This document shows, one piece after another, positions 48,589-58,970 of a stretch of 64,000 bases of DNA (position 1 is its first letter; the number at the start of each line of letters is the position of its first letter). The position numbers and the translations under genes were made by a program. A model generated the notes under the pieces. It had not been told where the DNA came from. It searched no databases and saw only the letters and a program-made list of their open reading frames with translations. Source of the DNA: Lomentospora prolificans (taxonomy: Eukaryota > Ascomycota > Sordariomycetes > Microascales > Microascaceae); the NCBI GenBank assembly GCA_029532625.1, contig JARFXM010000007.1, positions 682,001-746,000 of the forward strand, in the 5' to 3' direction.

Positions 48589-49686
48589 ATGCATTCGGCG
48601 CCCATTTTGTTTTATAGATGGCAAAAAGATATCTTTTGGTGATTCAGAAGCATGGTAGGGCGGTGCGGAACATTTCCTTTGTGGTGTTTTGATAGAGGCG
48701 GAAATGAAATATCTCCATGATGGAATTGGAATTACATGGCATCTTTGACGGCCAAACCCTATTGATCCCTCTCAATCATGCCGTAATATTTGAGACTCAG
48801 CCGGCTCTACGAGAGACGGTGATTCATCCCGATGCACAGCCCGTCCGCGTGGACAGAGTCTAAGTCTCGGCCCTTGCACCCAGCGGCATGCTTTAGACTT
48901 TAATCCTGGCGCCTGTGTGTATGTATTTGAGCAAGGCAAAGAAGGGTCCAATTATATGGGAATAAAGGGTCTCTCGATGGCGTGTAGCACGGATATACGG
49001 GCAAGGTGCGATGGAATGCAGTTGGATGTCAAACGATTGTTTAGCTTTGTAATAAGACATGAAAACTCAAAAACGTTACAATTGGAGGCCAGGGATGGTG
49101 TCAAATCCAAAAGCAGATAAAGTTCAGGTCCCTGGATGCAGTCCCAGTTTGACCATCGTTTCGGCGATCCCCCACATTTATCTGGCGCCTCAAAGTTCTG
49201 CGAACGATTGACAATGTGACGCAACATCAGATAGTGCATGATTTCTGATCGGATAAGGCTAAGGCTTGCTGACGCGATATGCGCATAAAGTGAGGAATAC
49301 TGAAGGAAACGGGAATATGGAGGGGGAGATCTGTGGGGGGTAGGAGTACCGTGTTCACCGGATTGGTGATGATGCCATAATGTGAGGCGCTCAGGGCTGT
49401 TTTTTGTGCCCAGCTGGGGTGGGACGGACCGGGGCGGACGATGCGGAGACCGGATAGCCTGGCGCAGAGGATGGGTTCTTGGGATGGAGCCTGGCGATGT
49501 CGCATATCCCTCGGGATGGGGGAAGGCAAGATAGCTTGGGGAAGTATATATAGAGCTTGTTTCCGGACCTCGCGGAGGCTGCTGGAGCATCTACCTTGAT
49601 CGTCTCTTCTTTCTTTTGCACGTCAACAAACGTACGTTTGACGAACGATTACTTGCGTTACTCCCAGTGTTACAGTAGACCACATC
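48589..49686. other. Intergenic, GRS1 3' UTR and carbonic anhydrase promoter
   Basis: Both neighbours read rightward. ORFs on the minus strand up to 212 codons (48952-49590) lack motifs. A TATATATA box is annotated separately. No gene seen. Confidence 0.6.
49545..49552 (+). promoter_or_regulatory. TATA-like element of the carbonic anhydrase gene
   Basis: TATATATA about 135 bp before the start codon at 49687. The 5' leader that would follow is pyrimidine-rich (49590-49620). Confidence 0.5.
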
Positions 49687-50290
49687 ATGAGCGCCGAAAC
49701 CCCCATTCAGACGCACCTCATCGAGGCCAACGCCGCCTACGCGAGCAACTTTACCCACGGCGACCTCGCCCTCCCACCAGCCAAGAAATACCTCGTCTGT
49801 AAGGGAAAAAAAGCCTACCCACTCCGTCATCTCTCTATTCGCCGTGCAACGAAAGGTCTATATCTAACGTAGCCATCCTTCCAACCCAGTAACCTGCATG
49901 GACGCCCGCATCGACCCAGCCGCCGCCCTCGGCATCTCCCCCGGCGACGCGCACGTCATCCGCAACGCGGGAGCCAGCGCGCACGAAGCCCTCCGCAGCA
50001 TCGTCATCTCCCAGCAGCTCCTGGGCACGCGCGAGGTGATCCTGATCAAGCACACGGACTGCGGGATGTTGACGTTTACGAACGAGGTGGCGCGCGGGCT
50101 CGTGGCGGAGAACCTCGGGGCAGAGGCGGCAGCGGAGGTGGAAGGGCTGGACTTTTTGACGTTTCCTGAGCTGGAGGAGGAGGTGAGGAGTGATGTGGAG
50201 TGGTTGAGGGGGAGGAAGGCGGTCGCGGAGGTTCCGGTTTCTGGGTGGGTGTATGATGTGAGGACGGGTAAGGTTAGCAAGGTGCTTTAG
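49687..50290 (+). CDS. Beta-class carbonic anhydrase
   Basis: Two exons, 49687-49798 and 49890-50290, joined over a 91-bp intron (GTAAGG to CCAG), give 170 aa. The junction restores VLTCMDARIDP. It interconverts CO2 and bicarbonate. Zinc ligands are Cys40, His92 (HTDCG) and Cys95, with the Asp42-Arg44 dyad in CMDAR. IRNAGAS follows at 61-67. At 170 aa it is a short, compact beta-CA. No clear mitochondrial presequence, so probably cytosolic. The second exon is unusually GC-rich and ends VYDVRTGKVSKVL, typical of this short subclass. Confidence 0.93.
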
Positions 50291-50754
50291 AGGATGTGGA
50301 TGATGGCGGGTGGGTGCGAGAGAAGGGTACGGGACAGGTCTGGGAATGAGTTTGTGTTCCTGCAGGATTGTGTTACTGTAGCGTTGTTTTGAAATGTATG
50401 CTTGCGGCGCAGGAGGAGCGCCATAATAAGATGATGAGATATGAGGTTGTTTCTACTCCGTCGTAATTACAAGTGGTGAGACGGGATGTTGGAAGAGGAA
50501 AATGCCGTGCTTGTTTGTGTAGGTTAGGTCCATCAATAAATATATTGCCAATTATGTGCATCGCTCTTGCGATTGATTTAATCGCCAGCAGCGGGGTCGA
50601 CGAAGTGCAAAGTTAGGCTGCGGGGTTGAGAAGAAATAATAGAGGTTTTACCAACATAGACCCCAAGTCGTCACGGAGACTTGGTCATCTATATCTTCAG
50701 GTATTCAACTTATGTCTGCATCCAACACTCTATCTAGATCTATCGCTGGCTAGA
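50291..50754. other. Short intergenic region
   Basis: Between two tandem genes. No TATA box or other element stands out; a minus-strand ORF at 50373-50561 has no motif. Confidence 0.6.
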
Positions 50755-53096
50755 ATGATAATGGTCGCCTCTAAGGAACCCCCACAGGCCCAGCCCTCAT
50801 TCGAGTTCACACCCGAGTCACTCCTCGCCGAAGCCGAGTTCATCATTGACCGCACAAAGGCCCTTGAAGACCACCTCGCTGCCACGCTGACCCCCGAAAC
50901 TGCCACGTTCGAGAACTTACTCGTACCTCTGACGGATGATGACTTGGCAGCCCGTTCTCGTACTTCTCTTCTTCATTTCATAGGGACTGTCCATGCTGAT
51001 CAGGCCCTTCGCGATGCATCACTCGAGGCGGACAAGCTTCTTAACGCTGCATGGACGGAGAGCATTGCCCGCCGCGATATCGCCGCTCTCGTAAAAGCCG
51101 TCTACGAGCGGCACACGCGCGGCGAAGAGACACTAGACGCAGAAGATTCCCATCTCCTGGAGCAGACGTGGGGAGGATATCGTCGAAATGGGTCAGCTCT
51201 AGAAGAGGGGCCTGAGAGAGACCGGTTTTTGGAGCTCAAGCGGGAACTCCAGGAAATTTTAAACGCCGCGAGGAAGACGTTGAACGAAGCAGATGACGGC
51301 GTGTGGTTTACTCGTGAAGAGCTAGAGGGAGTACCAGATCGTAACATCGCCAAGTATAAGCGTCATGAAGACGGGTCTGAGACGTATCGGGTGACCTTCC
51401 GTGGTGGGGATTACCCAGCTCTAATGCAGAATGCTGTCAATTCTGCGACGAGAAAGAAGGCGTACCTGGCGAGGTACAACCGGTTTCCCGAGAATGTCGA
51501 CAGGCTGAAGAAAATCGTCAAGCTTCGAGATATCCTCGCCAAGATCCTGAAATACGAGAACCATGCCTCATTGAAGATGGAATCTCGCATGTCGGAAAGT
51601 GTCGAGACCGTTGTTGATTTTCTTCAGGACCTTCGAACGAGGTTAACGCCCATTGGAAAGGAGGATATTCAAGCTGTCCTTGAGTTGAAGAGATCTCATC
51701 TTCAAGGAAGGGGCATCACGGATGAGGAGGAGCTGTCAACCCTCTATGAGTGGGACTGGGCGTTTTACGTGCGCATGTATGACCGCGAAAAGTTTGCCCT
51801 CGACATGACCAAGTTCCCCGAGTACTTTGAGGTTTGGCACACGCTCAAGGGCATGTTTTCCATCTTTGAGAGGCTCTTTGGCCTTGTCTTTCGTCGCGCC
51901 GAGTGCAATGCATGGCATGAAGATGTTATTCTTTATACCGTCTGGGACAGTGAGGAACGGGGCGGAGACTTTTTGGGTTATTTATATCTGGACATATTCA
52001 ACCGCAAAGGAAAACTCTCCCAGGCCCGCCATACCTCAATTGTGCCGGTAAGTGCGGGGATTGTCGATGGAAGCAGAACAACTTCTGACGAGTTTGCTTC
52101 TATAGGGCTACATCAACCAGGGTAGAGGGAAGCGCCAATACCGAGTGAGCACCCTAGTTCTCAGTCTTAGCAAGCCCACTCCAGATACGCCTACCCTCCT
52201 TATCCACGGGGAAGTCAAGACAATGTTCCACGAGCTCGGTCACGCGATCCACTACCTGGTCAGCAAAACAAAATACGCCCTGGGATTTTCACGCGACTTT
52301 GTCGAGATTCCGAGCATTATGCTGGAGAACTGGATCTGGGAGCCGGATGTTCTCATAGAAGTAAGTCGGCACTATAGTCTGCTTGGTGAAGACCACAGGA
52401 AACACTGGGAGGCAGAAAAGACCAAGGCAATCATCCAAGGAAGACCGGCCGAGGAGCCCGAGCCAACTCTTCCGAGAACGTTTGCTACGGACCTGGCGCG
52501 GACGAGAGCAGTCAATGGCACGCAGCATATACTTTCTCTCATTCACCAGGCTCTATTTGACCTGACAATTCATACGGGCACGGGGTATAACGATGTGTCT
52601 GAGATAGACCCGACCCGCCTGTATAACGAACTGGGAAATGAGATTCGGATGCTTGCTGGATGCTTGGATAAGCGTACGGGCGAGCCGAAAACTATTGGAC
52701 AAGCGAGCTTTGGACACATCTTCCGAGCCTATGATGCTGGCTACTTTGCCTACGCAATGTAAGTTACTGCGCACTCGTCCGCCCCTGTACTTCTTTCTCA
52801 GTCGTTTGTTTTCCCCTCAGGTGCCTGCCTTCTAATCTGTTGCCATTAGGGCGCGAACAATTGCTATGGATTTATACACTAGCTTCTTCGCCAAAGACCC
52901 GATGAACTCCCAGATCGGCGCCAACTACCGTCAGAATTTCCTCGAGCTTGGTGCCCGACGTCCTGAGTCCGAGATCCTTCAAAACTTCCTGGGCCGCAAG
53001 CCCAGTACGATTCCTTTCTTCGAGTTTCTGGCCAATGCGCCTAAGCCAGGCTCTGAATCCGAAACCGAAGCCAAGCTGCAAAGCCGGCTAGCATAG
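50755..53096 (+). CDS. M3 family zinc metallopeptidase (thimet oligopeptidase/saccharolysin-like)
   Basis: Three exons: 50755-52047, 52106-52758 and 52850-53096, giving 730 aa. HELGH at 473-477 holds the two zinc histidines and the catalytic Glu. MLENWIWE gives the third ligand Glu505. Such cytosolic peptidases cut short peptides in turnover. Upstream are YEWDWAFYVRMYDREKF and GYLYLDIFNRKGKLS, and downstream SFGHIFRAYDAGYFAYAM, where a split ATG spans intron 2. Start is 50755 or 50761. It has no evident mitochondrial presequence, so a Prd1-like cytosolic role fits better than Oct1. Its last 56 coding bases overlap the archaemetzincin gene on the opposite strand. Confidence 0.92.
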
Positions 53097-54405
53097 GGAT
53101 GTTTGCGCGTTTAGAGCAGAACATCTCGAGGGCTTTGTATCGGCCCCTCACGTACTCGTTTTCCGCGGCTTTGTCGGTCCCTGGTTTTGTTCTTAGGACG
53201 GCACTGGTAAGCTTTGTGAGGCAAACGGGACAGACGTAAGGGGGTTGACGGTCGTCCTCTTCCAGGCCGGCGGTGCTCTGCATGATGCACGAGTAGTAGA
53301 CACAGTGGTCGAGGGCGAAACAGTGGCCTAGTTCGTGAGAGGCGGTTTTGCATACGCGGGCGAGCCAGAGGCCATTGGCGTCAAGGGAAGAGGCGGAGGA
53401 AGCGGCTGCCGCTCGAACGGCTGCGGGCATTGCTCCCGGACTATCGACGGATTCGATGTTATCGGCGAAGAGGGGACCTGGGCCTTTCTTTTGCTTTTGG
53501 CCCAACTCCTGTAAATATATCGCCTCGAGGTATTCAATACAGTGGGATGCAGGCCAAATGTGGTCATAGTCCACCTCGTCCCGCGATGCATCGATCCCTG
53601 GATTGTACCTAAACGTAGAGACCACAGCTACCCGACTCCCTCCAAAGGCCCTACCCGCGCAGAAATCGTCATCCTCGTCCTCGTAAAGATCATGATTCAC
53701 AATCATCATCACCGAATGCGCATCATCTGGCACCATCTCGATCAGCGCGTCCAGGATATCACTTAGATTGAGCTGAACGTGCCCTAGCCCGTCCCTCTCG
53801 AAATCGTTCTCCCGGCACCGCACGCCCGTGCACGCGCCGTTCGGCGTGGCAAGGCCGACGTACTCGGGCACCTTGCCGGCCTTCTTCTTGGTCTCGAAGT
53901 CGCCTTTTGCCCAGGGAACCCATCGCAGCGGCTTGTCCAGGCTCTTGACCGGTAGCCCGTGGTAGAAGGCGGCCAGGTACTCGCGCAGGTCTTGGGAGGG
54001 CGGGGGTGTGTTCGAGCGCAGGACGGACCAGTTATGTAGGGACGAGGCGAAGCCGGCGGGGGAGGCAGCAATGGTGGGGGCGGGGACGAGGTAGACGGTC
54101 TTGCGGGAGTCGGTAACGGGGTTGCGGGCTTTCTCTTGGAACCAGGAGCGGAAGGATTGAGGGGGTTGGGCGGGATCGAGGGCGAGGGAGTCGGAGGGGG
54201 AGGGTGATGGGGCCGGGGAAGGCGGAGGGGGGAGGGCGGAGAGGCGGAGGGGGAGGGCGGAGAGGCGGAGGATGCGGGGGCGCGGCCGGAGGGGGTGGTT
54301 GCGGCGAGGAGGCGGGCTGGAGGAGGCCGGGTGAAGGGGGGTTAGGGGGGCGGAGATGTCGAGGACGAGGTGGGTGTGGGTGTGGGTAGATTGGGACGGG
54401 GACAT
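53041..54405 (-). CDS. Archaemetzincin-like zinc metallopeptidase
   Basis: Single exon, 454 aa from the chosen ATG at 54405. HELGHCFALDH at 357-367 supplies three zinc histidines and the catalytic Glu. The second metal site of the archaemetzincin family is present as Cys373, Met375, Cys392 and Cys395 in the pattern C-x-M ... CPVC. These are exopeptidases of uncertain role. The reading frame stays open to 54687, but the 94 extra residues look unlike coding sequence and ATG 54405 has the better following sequence. Residues about 20-75 are Pro/Ser-rich. Its stop codon lies inside the last exon of the convergent M3 peptidase gene. Confidence 0.88.
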   Translation of the reverse strand: MSPSQSTHTHTHLVLDISAPLTPLHPASSSPPPRRNHPLRPRPRILRLSALPLRLSALPPPPSPAPSPSPSDSLALDPAQPPQSFRSWFQEKARNPVTDSRKTVYLVPAPTIAASPAGFASSLHNWSVLRSNTPPPSQDLREYLAAFYHGLPVKSLDKPLRWVPWAKGDFETKKKAGKVPEYVGLATPNGACTGVRCRENDFERDGLGHVQLNLSDILDALIEMVPDDAHSVMMIVNHDLYEDEDDDFCAGRAFGGSRVAVVSTFRYNPGIDASRDEVDYDHIWPASHCIEYLEAIYLQELGQKQKKGPGPLFADNIESVDSPGAMPAAVRAAAASSASSLDANGLWLARVCKTASHELGHCFALDHCVYYSCIMQSTAGLEEDDRQPPYVCPVCLTKLTSAVLRTKPGTDKAAENEYVRGRYKALEMFCSKRANIPMLAGFAAWLRFRIQSLA

Positions 54406-55872
54406 TGTGGTTGCTTCTTTTTTTGTGAGGGCTTGGAGAATGGGAGAGATGGAGCACGAATTAATACTTGGCATGGGTCCCGAGCTTGGGCTGAGGATTT
54501 GCGACGAGCTTTTTTTACTCTTTTGTTTATTTCCATCGCCAGCCAGCACGTCTAGGCAGCAGCGCCGAATCGAGCAGCTGAACGGAACGGCCATCACGCA
54601 AATACCCAATACTTGACTGTGTTCACGGAAGAAGGAATCTCGATGTATTCCCGGACACGGTAACTGTTTCCGAACCCGGATCGCCACGCCAGGCCAGCGG
54701 CTCTAAAGTCTCGACAGGTCAATTTATCCTGACCCACGTCTCTAGAGCCTCACTTACACACGACCAACACCAACAACGCCACGTCTTCAGGTCATCCCTC
54801 TGCCCCAAAAAAGAAGATGAGACGACGACACACACTGCACAATGGTTCTTCTTCATTTCGCCTTTTTTCCCTCTCTTTTTTTTTCTGGCTCCTGTGGGGC
54901 GCATTAACCCGCCTCCACTGACAGTCTCCTATTCTGTGGTTTTGCTTTTGGGCATTAGCGTTCGCCATGATCGACGTCAAAACGTCTCAAATCTCCACGA
55001 CGGACGAAACCGCCGTCATGCGCACCCCTCTGTCGAAAAAAGTTGCCGCGAGTTTTTGGAAAGGCAAGTATGGGGCGAGCACGTAGCTGGAGAATATAGG
55101 CGAACACATAATACGCCTCGCCTACCGGGCTTCGGCGCGCCCGTCCCAATTGCCCCTTCATCTTGTCTTTTCCGTTCGATGTCTGGAGACACACGGAACT
55201 TGTCGCGTGATGAACCGGGGTTTGTCTCCCTTTCTCTTTTGTCTTCGCCGTCCCATTCATTCTCAAGTTTTATCCAACCAACCTCATGCCAGGGGTATCA
55301 GGCCTTTTTTTTTTTTTTTCTCTGGCGCCAGGGTTGATGAATCTGCGATCGTTACCCCGGACCGGAGGATGAGGGGGGACCAAGGGTATGTGCGATTTGT
55401 GCACGCCAGCATGACAACACAGAACAGTGATTTGCATTGATTTTCTGGCGCTGTTTACCAGGAGGGATGGATGCCGGGGGTTTCCTTTCATTGGGGCAGG
55501 AACGCGCCGGAGAAAAAAAGATTTGCGCCCAGCGCCAGAATATGTTTGGTGGACTCGGCCTCCTCCGCAGTCTCAGCTTGGAGATCATCGTGTAACAGCT
55601 GTAACTCGTGCCTCTTCCATTTTGTCCATTCCATGTTTGTGCATGTTGTATGGATGAGTAGTGTATTATATACCGATTCCCAGTCGTCACCATCTTCTGC
55701 TAGAATTTCTAACATGGTTCCGCTTCCATTAACATACCGGGCATCGAGGGAATGATATTGTGAGGGGATTCTCCAGTCAGTCATTTTGCACCTGTAGACC
55801 AGGACCTCACTTCCGTAGACTCCTTCTCTTCCGACATCTTTCCCCTCGCCTCTCCCAAACCTCCCCCCAGAA
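54406..55872. other. Divergent intergenic region between archaemetzincin and xylanase
   Basis: Serves as the promoter side for both genes. No gene seen. Contains a GCCAGCCAGC word at about 54539, a CCAAT box near 55146, and a T run at 55303. No clear GGCTAA site for the xylanase regulator was found by eye. Confidence 0.55.
55664..55672 (+). promoter_or_regulatory. Possible TATA element of the xylanase gene
   Basis: TATTATATA about 200 bp upstream of the xylanase start. Assigned from position only. Confidence 0.3.
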
Positions 55873-57065
55873 ATGCGCTCCTCACTCCCTCTCGCGCTCC
55901 TCGCGCTGGCCTCCCAAACCACAGCCAACCTCTTCACAAAGCGCCAAGCCGACGTGTCCCTGCACAACCTCTTCGTCGCCCGCGGAAAGCAATACCTCGG
56001 CACCATTACCGACCAGCGCCTCCTCCTCGCTGACGTCAACGCCGCCATCATCACCAGCAACTTTGGCCAGCTGACCAACGAGAACAGCCTCAAGTGGGAA
56101 TCCGTCGAGCCCGAGCGCGGCGTCTTCAACTTTGACGAGCCCGACTTTGTGCTGGGCTTCGCCGAGGAGCACGGCATCCCCATGCGCGGTCACACGCTAG
56201 TGTGGCATTCGCAGCTGCCCGGGTATGTGCAGAATATTACGGATGCGGAGGAGTTGACCGCGGCGATTACGGAGCATATTACGGCGGTTATGGAGAGGTA
56301 TAAGGGCAAGATGTTTGCTTGGGTGGGTTTTCGCTTTCCTCTTCCTCTTTGGTTTCCTGAGTCTAGTGAGAGGACTAACACAGAAGTAGGATGTTGTGAA
56401 TGAGGTTTTCAACGAGAATGGTACCTTCCGCGAGTCTGTCTTCTTCAACCTTCTCGGAGAAGACTTTATCCCTCTCGCTTTCAACACGGCGCGGTCCATT
56501 GATCCCGAAGCGAAGCTGTTCATCAACGACTTCAACCTCGATAGCGCCGAGTCGCCCAAGACGCAAGCCATGGTGACCAACGTCCAAAAGTGGCTCGCTG
56601 CTGGCGTGCCCATCGACGGCATTGGTATGTTGCTTGTGCCTCTTCTCGTCGGAGTGGTAATAAAAGCTAAGACTTCCTAGGTTCACAAACCCACTTGATC
56701 GCCGGTCTCGCTGCCGGCGTCCCCGGCGCTCTCCAAGCCCTTGCTGCTACGGGTGTCGAGCAAATCGCCGTCACGGAACTCGACATTGGCGGTGCGGCTC
56801 CCGAGGAATACACCACTGTCATCGACGCCTGTCTCAACATTACGTCGTGCGTTGGCGTCACCGTCTGGGGTGTATCTGACAAGGTGGGCTTGACCCTAAC
56901 TTGTGCTATTGGAAGTCACTCGTCTTCGGAACAGCTGCTGATCTCTATGACTAGGACTCGTGGAGGCCCGGGGAAGACCCCCTCCTCTTCGACGCCGAAT
57001 TCAACCCTAAGCCCGCCTACGATGCCCTCGTGAGGGAGCTCTGCACCGACAACTGTATCGGGTGA
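55873..57065 (+). CDS. GH10 endo-1,4-beta-xylanase, secreted
   Basis: Four exons: 55873-56322, 56390-56624, 56681-56883 and 56955-57065, giving 332 aa. All introns use GT-AG. The N-terminus [18 protein letters not shown] is a good secretion signal, followed by KR. Family GH10 features: [30 protein letters not shown] and the acid/base WDVVNEVFN with Glu155. The nucleophile is Glu261 in VTELDIGG, and [21 protein letters not shown] follows. It cleaves xylan backbones outside the cell. There is no carbohydrate-binding module. Expression is probably induced by xylan via the XlnR/Xyr1 regulator, which is family knowledge and not shown here. Confidence 0.96.
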
Positions 57066-57514
57066 GACCAGCCCCCAGGAGCTGTTGCTATTTTGTTAGC
57101 GAGAAGGGGAAAAAAAAAAAAAAAAAAAGGCCCTTGAGAACACAAAGATCGGAATAACTAATATGGCGTTGGGCTTTTGTTTTTGCGCATCCTTTAGACC
57201 CCTGGATGGCTGCCTAAGATACTGTGAAGAGGCAGGCGCTTCAAAGATGCAAAGGGAGCGTTGGCTGGCCGGAGGGATATGGCTTGCATTTCTGATATCT
57301 CCGGTTTTAGTGGCACTTTAGCGCATTTTTACCTGAAAATAGAAAAAAAGAAGAGAGTAAAAATCACCGAGCTCAGAGAGATCAGATGAAGTGTCAAGGG
57401 GCAGTGAGCACAAGTCAGATTCATCCATGACTCCACCCCGGCCTATTATTGTATGGCCTGGAGGTGTGGCACCCTGGAAATCGAAGGAAAAATTCCGGAG
57501 GGCTGGAAATGGTG

Positions 57515-57544
57515 GTGTCGACATTTCGCGTGTCGACATTTCGC
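57515..57544. repeat. Perfect tandem duplication of 15 bp
   Basis: GTGTCGACATTTCGC occurs twice head to tail (57515-57529 and 57530-57544). Each copy contains the palindrome GTCGAC. No neighbouring gene is within 500 bp on its plus side. Confidence 0.9.
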
Positions 57545-58890
57545 GGGGGCCAGAACGAATTGAAGAAGCCAGCATTCCGTGATCTGCCAAACGTGGCGGT
57601 GCTTTCGGCTCTTGGACGAGGGAGGTTGGTCCCGATCGCCAGTGGCCAGCTAGCTGGGCCAGGCCTCTAATATCGCCCTGTGAGGTTGTTGCCAAACCTT
57701 GGCCAGCCAGGCTGGCGTCTGACCAACAGCTGGGCCAGCCTAGCCTTAGACGTCTGTGGTCCAGTTAGGCAGTCAAGTCGTTTGTCGCTTGCGCTTGTTG
57801 GATCGCAGGTTATAAAAAAGGGGATATCAACTCTTTGAATGTTGGGTTTGTTGAGAAGCGACGTCTATGAAGTAGAGTTGATGGCAATAGTGCCTCGGAA
57901 CATGTGATTGAAGCGCGGTGCGCCATGCTGCAAGGTTGAGGGTTTTGGTGAGATCTAGCGATGCTCCGCCCTCTTGCAATCTCGGGACACAGACCGAAAT
58001 GGCAGAGCTGAGAGAAGCTGTCGGAACCAGCTGCGGCTGTCCGCATGGTAGTTCAAACACGATATATTCGCCTCAAACTTGACATGAAGTAAGCCCAATT
58101 CATCATCGTTTTCGTGATTCGGTGCAGGATTGGAAGGAGCGATGAACCACCTCGCCAGCAGTCCAATGTCGTCATTCCGACTTCTCCTTCGCGAGACAGC
58201 CAGCATGAGCCATAATGGCCGTGGAGCCGTTTATCCATTAATTTTACCTCATAGGGCTGGCTCACCAGGCATCCATCGAGAAATCCGAGTCACCTCATGT
58301 CAGGCACTTTCAAACAACCCACCTGTAACCCTGTCCCCCGCAAACTGCCCAATGACAGACATATATCACCCCTCTAGCCCAACCGTCCCAACCTAGAGCT
58401 GGCTGCATCACCTTCCGCGACCTGCTGGCATTGGGTCCTTAGGTAACTGTATTAATCTCCGCCTGAACCGGGACCCGGCCGCATCGTGGGTTCTATTGGG
58501 CTGTTGGGCGTTGACGGCGCGCCCGGTTGCGGCGACACTTTGGGATTAGTTGGGGGCGGAGTTTGCTGCTCTGACCTGCTCTGCGGGCCGCTAGAACCAT
58601 CACGGCCAGCCAGTGGACCAGCCAGCTGTGCAAAGTCCAGCCTCACGCGATAGCGGAATCAAGAATGGGTAATTTCCCGAGCCAGGCAATTCTTGTTTGG
58701 TGGCTTGCCGTTTGTCGAGTTTCTTTTGTTCGGTGCCAAGGGAGAAGACTCAAGGAGGCGGCATTCCCAAACATATTGAGGTCAATGAAATCGCGTCTTC
58801 GTTTGTTCGCTGAATAGCTGGCGAGGTCGGACAATCACAAAAGTTTATAATTGGAAATTCGTTCCCAGAAGCGGATAAAGCAAGACGTCG

Positions 58891-58896
58891 TATAAA
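58891..58896 (+). promoter_or_regulatory. TATA box of the ankyrin gene
   Basis: TATAAA 75 bp upstream of the start codon at 58971, followed by a pyrimidine-rich leader. A typical fungal core promoter spacing. Confidence 0.55.
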
Positions 58897-58970
58897 TCAC
58901 TCCGGACATCCCTACTCTACTTCAACCCGACATTCGTCACCTAGTCACCACAAAACGCAATACAACAACC

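Larger units (their letters stand above)
57066..58970. other. Intergenic, no gene seen
   Basis: Between the xylanase 3' end and the ankyrin gene promoter. An A run lies at about 57113-57128. CCAGCC words are dense at 57703, 58606 and 58618. A tandem duplication and a TATA box are listed separately. Confidence 0.55.

Noticed and set aside
54406..54687. An N-terminal extension of the archaemetzincin reading frame
   Set aside because: The extra residues look unlike protein-coding sequence and ATG 54405 is a simpler start.
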